From JAFARZ01 sp035651595 (lineage in GTDB: Bacteria; Actinomycetota; Actinomycetes; Streptosporangiales; Streptosporangiaceae): a DNA stretch of 64,000 nt. Made by a program: the position numbers and the translations under genes. Below are positions 18,280 to 26,806 of the stretch, in pieces (within the stretch, counting starts at the first letter, position 1; each line of letters starts with the position of its first letter). The stretch is from the NCBI GenBank assembly GCA_035651595.1, contig DASRFJ010000088.1:1-64000 (forward strand), written 5' to 3'. Under the pieces are notes generated by a model. That model did no database searches, was not told where the DNA came from, and was given only the letters and a program-made list of their open reading frames with translations.

Positions 18280-19461
18280 TCACGAATTCCTTGCCAGGTA
18301 CGCGATGACGGCCGCGGCCAGAGCCAGGAACGACAGCGTGGTCAGTCCGGTCCGCAGCCCGAAGTCGCTGGCCAGGAAGCCTATCGCGGGCGGCCCCAGC
18401 AGGAAACCGCCGTAGCCGAGCGTCGAGGCGAGCGCGACGCCCCTCGAGCCGGCCAGCAGGCCGGCCCGCGCGACGGCTACCGGGAACAGGTTGGCGAGCC
18501 CGGCGCCGACCGCGGCGAACCCGGCCAGCGCCAGCCATACGTCGGGGGCCAGCGCGGCGAGCAGCATGCCGCCGCAGGCGGTCAGGCCCCCCGCCACAAG
18601 CACCCGGGTGCGGCCGTGCCGCTCGAGCAGGGTGGTCCCGGTCAGCCGGCCGAAAGCCTCGGCGAGCGCGAAGGCCGCGTAGCCGGCCGCGGCGAGCGCG
18701 GGCCCGGCGGCAAGATCCTGGTGCAGGTGCAGCGCGCCCCAGTCGCCGATCGCTCCCTCACCGTAAGCCGCGCAGAACGCGATCAGGCCGAGCACGCCCA
18801 CCGCCCGGATCAGGTCACGCGGGCCAGCGGAAGAAGGAACCGGATCGGCCGCGCCAGGCGCGGTGGCGGGAGGCGGACGGCGCAGCGGGCGGGCGGTCAG
18901 CGCGGTGACGACCAGGCCGGTGCCCGCGATCAGGCTCAGGTGCGGCAGCGGGGCCAGGTGCGGCGCGATCAGCCCGCCGAGGCCGGCGCCGGCCAGGCCG
19001 CCGAAGCTCCAGGCGGCGTGGAAACCGGGCATCACCGGCCGCCGCAGCGCGGCGACCAGGTCGACAGCGACCGTGTTCATCGCGACGTTGAGACATCCGT
19101 AGGCGGCGCCGAACGTCAGCAACGCCAGGCCCAGCGTCAGCGCGGAATGTGCGAGTGGTGGCAGCACGAGCGTGCCGGACAGCACGCCGCAAGCGGGCAC
19201 CGTCACCCGGCGGCCGCCGAACCGCCGGCACAGCGCGCCGGCCACCAGCATGGTGAGGACCGCGCCCGCGGACAGGCCGAGCAGTGCCAGTCCCAGGGCG
19301 GCGGCCGAGGCGCCGGTCTGCTGTTTGACGGCCGGGACGCGCACCGCCCAGCTCGCGTACATGAAGCCGTGCGCGGTGAAGACCGCGCTGAGCGCGATCC
19401 GCTGCGTCCGGAGGCCGCCGTCTGTCCGGCTGGCTGCGATTATTTTGCTTTCCGGTCGCAC
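18280..19461 (-). CDS. MFS transporter
   Basis: 393 residues and twelve predicted TM helices. Family features are FTAHGFMYASWAVRVPAVKQQTG in TM1 and the adjacent loop, the cytoplasmic RRFGGRR motif between TM2 and TM3, and AAYGCLNVAMNTVAVDLVAAL. This resembles the small actinobacterial MFS group related to FucP/YbjJ-type inner-membrane proteins, whose substrates are mostly unknown. GTG start at 19461. It is divergent from the PadR regulator at 19541, which makes that regulator a candidate controller. Confidence 0.82.
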   Translation of the reverse strand: MRPESKIIAASRTDGGLRTQRIALSAVFTAHGFMYASWAVRVPAVKQQTGASAAALGLALLGLSAGAVLTMLVAGALCRRFGGRRVTVPACGVLSGTLVLPPLAHSALTLGLALLTFGAAYGCLNVAMNTVAVDLVAALRRPVMPGFHAAWSFGGLAGAGLGGLIAPHLAPLPHLSLIAGTGLVVTALTARPLRRPPPATAPGAADPVPSSAGPRDLIRAVGVLGLIAFCAAYGEGAIGDWGALHLHQDLAAGPALAAAGYAAFALAEAFGRLTGTTLLERHGRTRVLVAGGLTACGGMLLAALAPDVWLALAGFAAVGAGLANLFPVAVARAGLLAGSRGVALASTLGYGGFLLGPPAIGFLASDFGLRTGLTTLSFLALAAAVIAYLARNS

Positions 19462-19503
19462 AAAATGAGGCTACGCGGGTGACCCTGCGTGCGCCAGGCG
19501 CGC

Positions 19504-19541
19504 TTGACGCCAAGTAATACTAGGCATAGGATCTCTTGGTA
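19504..19541 (+). promoter_or_regulatory. Putative promoter giving a leaderless padR mRNA
   Basis: TTGACG at 19504-19509, a 17-bp spacer and TAGGAT at 19527-19532 match the housekeeping sigma consensus. The padR ATG starts at 19541, so transcription would begin at or within two bases of the start codon. No convincing ribosome site lies upstream, which fits a leaderless message, common in actinobacteria. Confidence 0.5.
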
Positions 19542-19864
19542 TGAATCGAGAACGTCTCAAGGGAAACCTCGACTTGCTGCTGCTGTCGGTACTCGCCGCG
19601 GGGCCGGCGCACGGCTATGCGATCATCTCCGCGCTGCGCGACCGCAGCGAGGGCACGTTTGACCTGCCCGAGGGCACGATCTACCCAGCACTGCACCGGC
19701 TTGAGGACGCTGGCCTGCTCGGCAGCTCCTGGGCTGAGGGGGACGGGCGCAAGCGCCGGGTCTACGGGCTGACCGACAAGGGCGTGGCCGCGCTCGCGGC
19801 AGAGCACGGCGAGTGGCAGCGATTCGTGTCCGGGGTGCAGGCGGTGCTGGGGTGGTCGGCGTGA
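19541..19864 (+). CDS. PadR family transcriptional regulator
   Basis: 107 residues: a winged helix (GNLDLLLLSVLAAGPAHGYAIISALRDRSEG, TIYPALHRLEDAGLL, RRVYGLTDKG) and a short C-terminal dimerisation helix, the PadR-s2 type. Such regulators usually repress a neighbouring membrane protein or transporter in response to small hydrophobic compounds. The stop overlaps the GTG of the next gene, the usual PadR plus DUF1700-like pair. Confidence 0.92.
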   Translation: MNRERLKGNLDLLLLSVLAAGPAHGYAIISALRDRSEGTFDLPEGTIYPALHRLEDAGLLGSSWAEGDGRKRRVYGLTDKGVAALAAEHGEWQRFVSGVQAVLGWSA

Positions 19865-20649
19865 ACCCGGTCGACGAGTACCTGCGCCAGCTCCGCGCGG
19901 GCCTGCGCACCCGCGACGCCGACCTCATCATGGTCGAGGCGGAGGACCATCTAAGGGAGACGGTCGCCGCCGGACTCGCCGCCGGGCTGACCGAACGCGA
20001 GGCGCAGGAGGCGGCGATCTCGGCCTTCGGCTCGGTGCGGGCGGTGGTCCGGGCGCATGCCACCAGGCCCGGCAACCTGGTCAAGGGCAGGACACCGAAG
20101 GCGATTCTCGCCGACCTGTTCCTGTCCGCTTGGCAGCTCGGCGGCATCGGCCTGATGGCGATCGGGGTCAGCGGCGCGCTCGTGGCGCTGATGAACGCGA
20201 CCCTCGGCCGCGCGTTCACCGGCCAGGCGCCGGCCGGCGTGACGTTCGCCAAGGCCGACTGCGCGTCCTGGATGGCCGCGTGGACCGGCGCGCGCGACTG
20301 CGCGCAGGCGGCGATGCTCGAGGCCAGCAGCGACGCGGTCGTGCTGCGGCTCATCGCCGGGCTGGCCGGCGTCGCGGTGCTCGCGGCCTGCTTCCTCGTC
20401 CGCTACGTGATGCGGCGTCTTGGGCGCGAGCCCGCCGAACCGCTGGCCGGCTACTTCCCGCTGCTGGCGGCGTGCGTGTTCGGCGCTGGAGCACTGGCGC
20501 TCGCAATGGCGCAGCTCACCGGGTTTACCGTCACGGCGGGCCCGGGCGTGTACCTGAGCGGCGCGCTCGTGTCGGCGGTGGTGGCGGTCTGCTACGGCGT
20601 CCGGTCGCGCAGGGTTGTCCGGCATCTCATGGTGATCTGGGCACGATAA
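19861..20649 (+). CDS. Membrane protein with HAAS-type N-terminal domain
   Basis: 262 residues. The GTG at 19861 overlaps the padR stop (GTGA). Residues 1-65 (VDEYLRQLRAGLRTRD...AEDHLRETVAAGLAAGLTEREAQEAAISAFGSVRAV) form the small helical HAAS/permease-prefix domain typical of proteins paired with PadR. About five TM helices follow from residue 90 on. It probably responds to or is controlled by its PadR partner; no transport motif is visible. Confidence 0.78.
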   Translation: MNPVDEYLRQLRAGLRTRDADLIMVEAEDHLRETVAAGLAAGLTEREAQEAAISAFGSVRAVVRAHATRPGNLVKGRTPKAILADLFLSAWQLGGIGLMAIGVSGALVALMNATLGRAFTGQAPAGVTFAKADCASWMAAWTGARDCAQAAMLEASSDAVVLRLIAGLAGVAVLAACFLVRYVMRRLGREPAEPLAGYFPLLAACVFGAGALALAMAQLTGFTVTAGPGVYLSGALVSAVVAVCYGVRSRRVVRHLMVIWAR

Positions 20650-20678
20650 ACCTGTGAAGCGACGGGGGATGACCGTGG

Positions 20679-20694
20679 TATGGTCTAGACCACA
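20679..20694. promoter_or_regulatory. DasR-type (dre-like) palindrome upstream of gap
   Basis: A perfect 12-bp palindrome, TGGTCTAGACCA (20681-20692), in the context TATGGTCTAGACCACA. It matches the operator consensus of the GntR/HutC regulator DasR, which senses amino-sugar phosphates. It lies 206 bp before the gap start codon. Between it and gap are two GC-rich inverted repeats (20763-20780 and about 20797-20826). The remaining intergenic bases show no gene. Confidence 0.65.
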
Positions 20695-20897
20695 GGCGTC
20701 GTGATTGCCTGCCCGGCAACGGGGGCCCCGACAGGTCCCGCATGCTTGGATTTCGGCGTCGACCTCCCGGCGATCCCGGGAGGCGATGCTGGCCTGCGGG
20801 GGCTTGCGGCGGACGACCCCCGCACCCCCGGATAGGCGGGTTCCGATAGTCTGCGAGTGACGACGGTGGGTTTGACCAGCCGAGGAGATTTTCAGCT

Positions 20898-21911
20898 GTG
20901 ACTATTCGCGTGGGCATTAACGGGTTCGGCCGTATCGGCCGTAACTTCTGGCGGGCGGTTAACGCCGCCGAAGGCGACCGCGGCATCGAGATCGTGGCCG
21001 CTAATGACCTGGGTGACATCAAGACGATGGCGCACCTGCTCAAGTACGACACGATCCTCGGCACGCTGCCGGGCGAGGTCTCGGTGTCCGATGACACGAT
21101 CAACGTCGGTGGCAAGCAGATCAAGATCCTCGCGCAGAAGGATCCGGCGCAGCTGCCGTGGGGCGAACTCGGCGTGGACATCGTGATCGAGTCCACCGGG
21201 CGTTTCACGACCGGCACCGCGGCGCGGGCGCACATCGAGGCGGGCGCGAAGAAGGTCATCATCTCCGCCCCGGCCAAGGACGAGGACATCACGATCGTCA
21301 TGGGCGTGAACGACGACGCCTACGACCCGGAGAAGCACGATGTGCTGTCCAACGCATCCTGCACGACGAACTGCGTCGCACCGCTGGCGAAGGTGCTGCT
21401 GGACAACTTCGGCATCGTCAAGGGCCTGATGACGACCGTGCACGCGTACACGAACGACCAGGTCATTCTCGACTTCCCGCACAAGGACCTGCGCCGGGCG
21501 CGGGCCGCCGCGCAGAACATCATCCCGACCACCACTGGCGCGGCGAAGGCCACGTCACTGGTGCTGCCCGAGCTGAAGGGCAAGCTGGACGGCCGGGCGC
21601 TGCGCGTGCCGGTGCCGGACGGCTCCATCACCGACCTGGTGGTGCAGGTGGAGCGGGCGGCCACCAAGGAAGAGATCAACGCCGCGTACAAGGCCGCCGC
21701 CGACGGGTCCCTGAAGGGTTACCTGCACTACACCGAGGACGAGATCGTCTCCTCCGACATCGTGGGTTCCTCGGCCTCGTGCACCTTCGACTCGCAGCTC
21801 ACGATGGTGTTCGGCGACCAGGTGAAGGTGTGGGGCTGGTACGACAACGAGTGGGGTTACTCCTGCCGCCTGGTCGACCTGGCCGCGCTCGTCGCGTCCC
21901 GGCTGCGGTAA
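20898..21911 (+). CDS. gap: Glyceraldehyde-3-phosphate dehydrogenase
   Basis: 337 residues. The Rossmann start is IRVGINGFGRIGRNFWRA, the catalytic site SNASCTTNC has nucleophile Cys155, and the C-terminal WYDNEWGYSCRLVDL is conserved. It oxidises glyceraldehyde-3-phosphate to 1,3-bisphosphoglycerate with NAD. GTG start with GAGGAG 11 bases upstream. The TAA stop shares one base with the pgk ATG. Confidence 0.97.
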   Translation: MTIRVGINGFGRIGRNFWRAVNAAEGDRGIEIVAANDLGDIKTMAHLLKYDTILGTLPGEVSVSDDTINVGGKQIKILAQKDPAQLPWGELGVDIVIESTGRFTTGTAARAHIEAGAKKVIISAPAKDEDITIVMGVNDDAYDPEKHDVLSNASCTTNCVAPLAKVLLDNFGIVKGLMTTVHAYTNDQVILDFPHKDLRRARAAAQNIIPTTTGAAKATSLVLPELKGKLDGRALRVPVPDGSITDLVVQVERAATKEEINAAYKAAADGSLKGYLHYTEDEIVSSDIVGSSASCTFDSQLTMVFGDQVKVWGWYDNEWGYSCRLVDLAALVASRLR

Positions 21912-23140
21912 TGCCCAGCTCGACGTTGCGGAGCGTTGACCAGCTGGACGTCACCGGCAAGCGGGTGCTGCTCAGGTCGGACCTGAACGTGCCGCTCGAC
22001 CTGACCGGCTCCGGCGCGATCACCGACGACGGACGGATCCGGGCCAGCCTTCCGGTGATCCGCGCGCTGTCCGAACGCGGCGCGCGGGTCATCGTCATGG
22101 CACACCTCGGACGTCCGGCCGGCGCGGACTTCGCCGAGCGAGCGGCGGGCGGCCCGTCGCTGCGGGTGGTTGCCGGGCGGCTCAGCGAACTGCTCGGCAA
22201 ACCGGTGGCGTTCGCCGCGGACGTGGCGGGTGCGGACGCGCGGAACACGGTGGCCGGGCTGGCCGACGGTGACGTCGCGCTGCTGGAGAACGTGCGGTTC
22301 GAACCGGCCGAAACGGCCAAGGACGACGCGGCCCGGGCGGAGTTCGCCGGCAAGCTCGCCGCGCTCGGCGACCTGTACGTGGGCGATGGGTTCGGCGCGG
22401 TGCACCGCAAGCACGCGTCCGTGTACGACCTGCCGCGGCTGCTGCCGCACGCGGCCGGTGATCTGGTCCGCGACGAGGTCGCCGTGCTCGAACGGCTGAC
22501 CCGCGACCCGGCCAGGCCGTTCGTGGTGGTGCTCGGCGGCAAGAAGCCGTCGGACAAGCTTGGCGTCATCCACAACCTGCTCGGCCTCGCGGACCGGATC
22601 CTCGTCTGCGGCGGCATGGCCTACACGTTCCTCGCCGCGCAGGGTTACGAGGTGGGCAACTCGGTGCTTGAGGCGGACAAGATCGACGAGGTAAAGGCCG
22701 TGCTGGCGGAGGCCGCGTCACGAGGCGTCGAGCTTGTGCTCCCCGTCGACATCGTGGTGGCGGCGAAGTTCGCGCCGGACGCCGAGCACACCGTGGTCCC
22801 CGCCGATGGCATCCCGGCAGACTGGGAGGGCGTCGACGCCGGCCCGCGGACCCGAGAGTTGTTCCGCGCCAAGCTCGCGGATGCGCGGACGGTGTTCTGG
22901 AACGGGCCGGCCGGCGTGTTCGAGTTCCCGCCGTTCTCGGCGGGCACCCGGGCCGTCGCCGAGGCCGTCGCGGCGGTGAACGGGCTGACCGTGGTCGGCG
23001 GCGGCGACTCGGCGGCCGCGGTACGAGCACTGGGCATCGGCGAGGACAAGTTCAGCCACATCTCGACCGGCGGCGGCGCGTCGCTGGAGTACCTGGAGGG
23101 CAAGACGCTGCCCGGGCTGACCGCGCTGGAAGCGGAGTGA
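21911..23140 (+). CDS. pgk: Phosphoglycerate kinase
   Basis: 409 residues. The N-terminal substrate domain carries RVLLRSDLNVPL and AHLGRPAG; the C-terminal nucleotide domain carries FVVVLGGKKPSDKLGVI, FWNGPAGVFE and VVGGGDSAAA. The usual GGAKVSDK loop reads GGKKPSDK, a mild variation that keeps the second lysine. It makes ATP from 1,3-bisphosphoglycerate. It overlaps gap by one base and tpiA by four (GTGA). Confidence 0.97.
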   Translation: MPSSTLRSVDQLDVTGKRVLLRSDLNVPLDLTGSGAITDDGRIRASLPVIRALSERGARVIVMAHLGRPAGADFAERAAGGPSLRVVAGRLSELLGKPVAFAADVAGADARNTVAGLADGDVALLENVRFEPAETAKDDAARAEFAGKLAALGDLYVGDGFGAVHRKHASVYDLPRLLPHAAGDLVRDEVAVLERLTRDPARPFVVVLGGKKPSDKLGVIHNLLGLADRILVCGGMAYTFLAAQGYEVGNSVLEADKIDEVKAVLAEAASRGVELVLPVDIVVAAKFAPDAEHTVVPADGIPADWEGVDAGPRTRELFRAKLADARTVFWNGPAGVFEFPPFSAGTRAVAEAVAAVNGLTVVGGGDSAAAVRALGIGEDKFSHISTGGGASLEYLEGKTLPGLTALEAE

Positions 23141-23931
23141 GCGAGCGGGGCAAGCGGTTGCCGCTGATGGCCGGCAACTGGAAGATGCACGAGAACCACC
23201 TCGAGGCCATCGCGCTCGTGCAGAAGCTCGCGTTCACGCTGACCGACAAGGACTACACGTTCACCGAGGTCGCCGTGCTGCCGCCGTTCACCGCGCTGCG
23301 CAGCGTGCAGACGCTGGTCAGCGGCGACAAGCTGAAGATCGGGTACGGCGCGCAGGACGTATCGGCGCACGACTCCGGCGCGTACACCGGGGAGATCTCC
23401 GGACCGATGCTGGCCAAGCTCGGCTGCACATACGTGGTCGTGGGGCACTCGGAGCGCCGGCAGTATCACGCCGAATCCGACGCGGTCGTGAACAAGAAGG
23501 TGCAGGCCTGTCTGCGGTCCTCGCTGACGCCGATCGTGTGCGTGGGGGAGTCGCTCGAGGTGCGCCGGTCCGGCGACCACATATCGTATACACTCGCCCA
23601 GCTTGACGGCTCGCTGGCCAAGGTGCCGGCCGAGGCCGTCGCCGGGATGGTTGTGGCGTATGAGCCGGTCTGGGCCATCGGGACCGGTGAGGTGGCGACA
23701 CCGCAGGACGCCCAGGAGGCTTGCTCGGCGATCCGAGGACGCATTTCGGCGATTCATGGCGCCGAAACCGGGGTCAGTGTGCGTATCCTGTATGGCGGGT
23801 CCGTTAAACCCGGCAACATTGCGCCGATCATGGCGCAGCCGGACGTGGACGGCGCCCTGGTCGGCGGCGCAAGCCTCGACGCGGACCAGTTCGCTCAAGT
23901 ATGCCGGTACCGGGAACTGCCGGTATCCTAG
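23137..23931 (+). CDS. tpiA: Triosephosphate isomerase
   Basis: 264 residues forming the classic (beta/alpha)8 barrel, with all catalytic motifs: MAGNWKMH (Lys), VVGHSERRQYH (His electrophile), AYEPVWAIGTGEVAT (Glu base and phosphate loop) and ILYGGSVKPGN. It interconverts dihydroxyacetone phosphate and glyceraldehyde-3-phosphate. GTG start coupled to the pgk stop. It completes the lower-glycolysis operon gap-pgk-tpiA. Confidence 0.97.
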   Translation: MSERGKRLPLMAGNWKMHENHLEAIALVQKLAFTLTDKDYTFTEVAVLPPFTALRSVQTLVSGDKLKIGYGAQDVSAHDSGAYTGEISGPMLAKLGCTYVVVGHSERRQYHAESDAVVNKKVQACLRSSLTPIVCVGESLEVRRSGDHISYTLAQLDGSLAKVPAEAVAGMVVAYEPVWAIGTGEVATPQDAQEACSAIRGRISAIHGAETGVSVRILYGGSVKPGNIAPIMAQPDVDGALVGGASLDADQFAQVCRYRELPVS

Positions 23932-23980
23932 AGTGGGCACCAGGCCATCGACACCATAGAGGCGCAGAGGTAAACCGGGC

Positions 23981-24211
23981 ATGATCATCGGGCTTTCCGT
24001 TATCCTGATCATTACCAGTATCGTGATGGTAATGCTCGTCCTGCTGCACAAGGGCAAGGGCGGCGGTCTGTCGGACATGTTCGGCGGCGGAGTGTCCTCC
24101 ACCCTCGGCTCCTCCTCGGTCGTCGAACGCAACCTGGACCGGATCACCTACTTTTTCGGGATCCTGTGGTTCGTGGACATCGTCGCACTGGGCTGGCTGA
24201 TCAACCACTAG
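23981..24211 (+). CDS. secG: Preprotein translocase subunit SecG
   Basis: 76 residues: an N-terminal TM helix (IIGLSVILIITSIVMVMLVLL), the cytoplasmic loop HKGKGGGLSDMFGGG conserved in SecG, and a second TM helix at the C-terminus. It assists SecYE/SecA in protein export. It lies 49 bp after tpiA, the normal actinobacterial position. Confidence 0.95.
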   Translation: MIIGLSVILIITSIVMVMLVLLHKGKGGGLSDMFGGGVSSTLGSSSVVERNLDRITYFFGILWFVDIVALGWLINH

Positions 24212-24275
24212 CGCGTACTCTTCCCGCACAGATCTTCTGCACTTTCTTCATCTGGTCCCAAGGGGTGATCTGTTA

Positions 24276-24617
24276 GTGAGTAGTGGCAACGCGATCCGCG
24301 GCAGCCGGGTAGGCGCGGGGCCGATGGGAGAGGCCGAGCGCGGCGAGTCCGCGCCTCGCGTCTGGGTCTCCTTCTGGTGCGCGAACAAGCACGAGACTCG
24401 CCCGAGCTTCGCAACCGACGCCGCCATCCCCGAGACCTGGGAGTGCCCGCGCTGCGGCAACCCGGCGGGCCAGGACGAGGAGAATCCGCCCGCCCCGCCG
24501 CGCGTCGAGCCGTACAAGACCCATCTCGCCTACGTCAAGGAACGCCGGAGCGACACCGACGGCGAGGCCATCCTGGCCGAGGCGATCGCCCGCCTGCGAA
24601 GCACGGCGTCGGCCTAG
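24276..24617 (+). CDS. rbpA: RNA polymerase-binding protein RbpA
   Basis: 113 residues. A disordered N-terminus with GSRVGAGPMGEAERGE precedes the zinc-ribbon-like core (WCANKHETRPSFA...WECPRCGNPAG) and the C-terminal sigma-interaction helix PYKTHLAYVKERRSD. RbpA is an essential actinobacterial activator that binds the principal sigma factor and core polymerase and stabilises open complexes. GTG start near 24276. Confidence 0.96.
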   Translation: MSSGNAIRGSRVGAGPMGEAERGESAPRVWVSFWCANKHETRPSFATDAAIPETWECPRCGNPAGQDEENPPAPPRVEPYKTHLAYVKERRSDTDGEAILAEAIARLRSTASA

Positions 24618-24837
24618 TTTTCGCTGGGGGAGGCCTCCCCGGACCCTTCGGCTTTCACTGGGGAAGCCCCCGGCCTTAACCACGACGACGGCGCCACGGC
24701 CCCGGCCGATGCAGCGGCGCTGCCGCCGCACCCCGCTGCTAGCCAGGTGTCATGCCGTCGCGACTCGACCGGTTGTGACTGCCCGCTCGCGAACTGGGCA
24801 TCTATTCATATTCCGGGCGCGCCATCAGGCACGCCAG
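24618..24837. other. Non-coding gap after rbpA with GC-rich inverted repeats
   Basis: About 220 bp without a gene. A perfect 14-base palindrome at 24627-24640 (GGGGAGGCCTCCCC) and a related CTGGGGAAGCCCCCGG at 24659-24674 could form stems that end the secG-rbpA transcript, though no T-run follows. Bases 24815-24837 match the flank of the repeat element at 57841-57866. Confidence 0.4.
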
Positions 24838-24890
24838 ATTATTGCGGACAGTTACCCCACCAATCCGGGGGGGTAACTGTCCGCAATAAT
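24838..24890. repeat. Back-to-back B-type inverted repeat
   Basis: Two perfect 21-base arms (24838-24858 and 24870-24890, TTGCGGACAGTTACCCC and its complement) around an 11-base centre. The arms are a variant of the terminal repeats of the element at 57485-57840, so this looks like an element that has lost its interior. It sits between the converging rbpA and permease genes. Confidence 0.7.
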
Positions 24891-24950
24891 TTCGATCGCG
24901 TCCCGGAATCGCGGCGGCTGCGAAGCGGCGGGACCATACCTGTGCAAACA

Positions 24951-25026
24951 GGACATTAGCCTGCGGCCAGCCACACCACGCTCGCGCAGGACATCGGCCT
25001 GCGGCCAGCCACACCACGCTCTCGCC
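24951..25026. repeat. 38-bp tandem direct repeat, two copies
   Basis: Units at 24951-24988 and 24989-25026 share GGACATYRGCCTGCGGCC followed by AGCCACACCACGCTC; they differ at a few positions. There is no coding frame or spacer pattern to suggest CRISPR. The remaining bases to 25117 hold nothing I can identify. Confidence 0.6.
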
Positions 25027-25117
25027 GCAAAGCCTTGATCGTTACAGCCAGAACGGGATGCCGACCGCGTTCGGGATGAACGCCTCAGGGAAGCGGAAGC
25101 GCCCATCCTACGATCGG

Positions 25118-26674
25118 CTACAGTCCTTCGTTGATCAGCCGTCCGGCCTGCTCGTACGTGGCCGGGCGGCGGTACTTGAACCAGAACGCCGCGCCGACGC
25201 CGGCCACCGCGATCACGGCGTCGATCGGCCCCAGCCATTTGGCCAGCGGGTAGGTGCCGGCCACCGAGGAGAAATTCTCGAACAGCAGGTACACGACGAA
25301 ACCCTGGGAGAGGAACGACAGGGCCGGGGCCAGCAGCGTCTTCCACCAGTGCACCTCGTCCCGGTGGAAGCGCAGGTAGTACAGCGCGATGCTGAACGAG
25401 ACCAGCGCCTGCACGGACAAGATGATGATCACGCCCATGACCGCCATCAGGCCGTACAACTCGCCGTACGCCTGCGTGGACGGGTTTCCGGTGCCGGCGA
25501 AGATCGCGAACAGGCCGATGACGACGGCCGCGATGACCGACTGCGTGATCGACGCGATGTGCGGGCTCTGCCACCTCGGATGAGTCTTGCCGAGCGCCTT
25601 CGGCAGCATGCCCTCCCGGCCGAGCGAATAGAAGTACCGCGCGGTGGTGTTGTGGAACGCCATGCCGCAGGCGAACGAGCCGGTGATGATCAGGTAGCTC
25701 ATGATCGACGACAGCCAGTGCCCGCCGTAGGTGCCCGCCGGCCCGAGGAAGTAGTTGTAGGCATTGGTCTCGGACTGGGTGGCCGCGTCGTGCACGTTCG
25801 AGTAGCCGGACAGCGACGCCCAGGACGTCAGCGTGTAGAAGATGCCGAGGCCGATCACCGAGATGTACAGCGCGCGGGGGACGTTGCGCTTGGGGTCGCG
25901 GGACTCCTCGCCGTAGTTCGGTGCCATCTCGAAGCCGACCCATGACCAGAACGCGAAGAACAGGCCGAGGCCGACCGTGCCGGCGGCGAGCTTGCCCTGG
26001 GCCGGCAGGGCCTTGAACGCATTGACCGGGTTCAGCGCGCTCGCGCTCGGGCTGTGCCCGCGGGCGAACAGCACGATGTCGAAGACGATCAGGATGAGCA
26101 CCTCGGTGACCAGCCCGATCGCCAGCACCTTGGAGGAGAAGCTGACGTCGAAATAGGTCAGCACCGCGATCACCGCGACCATGCCAAGCGCGAGCCACGG
26201 CCAGCTGATGTTCGTGCCGAACGCGTTGAGCTTGCCGCCGAGGAAGTACGCGAAGCCGCCCGCCAGCGAGGCCTCGAACACCGAGTAGGCGACGACCGAC
26301 GCGAAGCCGGTGCCCAGCCCCAGCTCGCGGCCGAGGCCATGGCTGATGTAGGAGTAGAACCCGCCGGCCGTGGTCTTCTTCCGCGCCATCGCGACGTAGC
26401 CGACCGAGAAGATCACGAGCACGATCGAGGCGAAGATGAACGCCGCCGGCGCGCCGATGCCCTCGCCGCCGCCGACGATGATCGGCACGTTGAGCATCAT
26501 GGCGGTGATCGGCGCCGAACCCGTCACGGTAAGGAACAGCACTCCGCCGAGGCCAATGGCCCCCTTACGCAGCTTCGCCACTTCGGCGCGCTGCGAGATG
26601 TCATAGTCCTCGGCGGCATTGCGCGCCGCGGTGGTGTCGGATTGGGCCACGGGCTGACCTCCCAGCTCAAGCAC
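25118..26674 (-). CDS. APC superfamily amino acid/amine permease of the BMC locus
   Basis: Up to 518 residues with 12 TM helices. The N-terminal signature is LRKGAIGLGGVLFLTVTGSAPITAMMLN with the helix-breaking G-S-A-P substrate loop; WSWVGFEMAPNYGEESRDPKRNVPRAL is the conserved TM6/loop. It resembles ethanolamine/amino-acid permeases of RMM loci and probably imports the amino-alcohol substrate (inference). It is divergent from the BMC operon, sharing a 130-bp promoter region. The start is uncertain; a GTG a few codons in (MAQSDTT) is an alternative. Confidence 0.85.
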   Translation of the reverse strand: MLELGGQPVAQSDTTAARNAAEDYDISQRAEVAKLRKGAIGLGGVLFLTVTGSAPITAMMLNVPIIVGGGEGIGAPAAFIFASIVLVIFSVGYVAMARKKTTAGGFYSYISHGLGRELGLGTGFASVVAYSVFEASLAGGFAYFLGGKLNAFGTNISWPWLALGMVAVIAVLTYFDVSFSSKVLAIGLVTEVLILIVFDIVLFARGHSPSASALNPVNAFKALPAQGKLAAGTVGLGLFFAFWSWVGFEMAPNYGEESRDPKRNVPRALYISVIGLGIFYTLTSWASLSGYSNVHDAATQSETNAYNYFLGPAGTYGGHWLSSIMSYLIITGSFACGMAFHNTTARYFYSLGREGMLPKALGKTHPRWQSPHIASITQSVIAAVVIGLFAIFAGTGNPSTQAYGELYGLMAVMGVIIILSVQALVSFSIALYYLRFHRDEVHWWKTLLAPALSFLSQGFVVYLLFENFSSVAGTYPLAKWLGPIDAVIAVAGVGAAFWFKYRRPATYEQAGRLINEGL

Positions 26675-26753
26675 GTTGCCCCGGAGCGTAACAGTTGCTC
26701 GGTTTGATCATCAAGAGTTCTGGTTAGAGTTAGCATGGCCGAAACACAACCCC

Positions 26754-26803
26754 TTGACATCAATCGGTTGGATCGGTACTTAATTGGTTAGCCGAACGGA
26801 GGT
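26754..26803 (+). promoter_or_regulatory. BMC operon promoter region and ribosome site
   Basis: TTGACA at 26754-26759 is a perfect -35. A 17-base spacer brings TACTTA (26777-26782) as a weak -10. ATCGGTT and ATCGGTA repeat directly in the spacer and could be contacted by the GntR protein of this operon. A strong ribosome site, GGAGGTGAT, lies just before the ATG at 26807. Confidence 0.5.
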
Positions 26804-26806
26804 GAT

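Noticed and set aside
24951..25026. Direct repeats considered as a CRISPR array
   Set aside because: Only two adjoining 38-bp units with no unique spacer between them and no cas genes.
26675..26806. Searched for a cobalamin riboswitch before the B12-dependent BMC operon
   Set aside because: No B12-box or extended leader; the ribosome site follows the promoter within about 25 bases.
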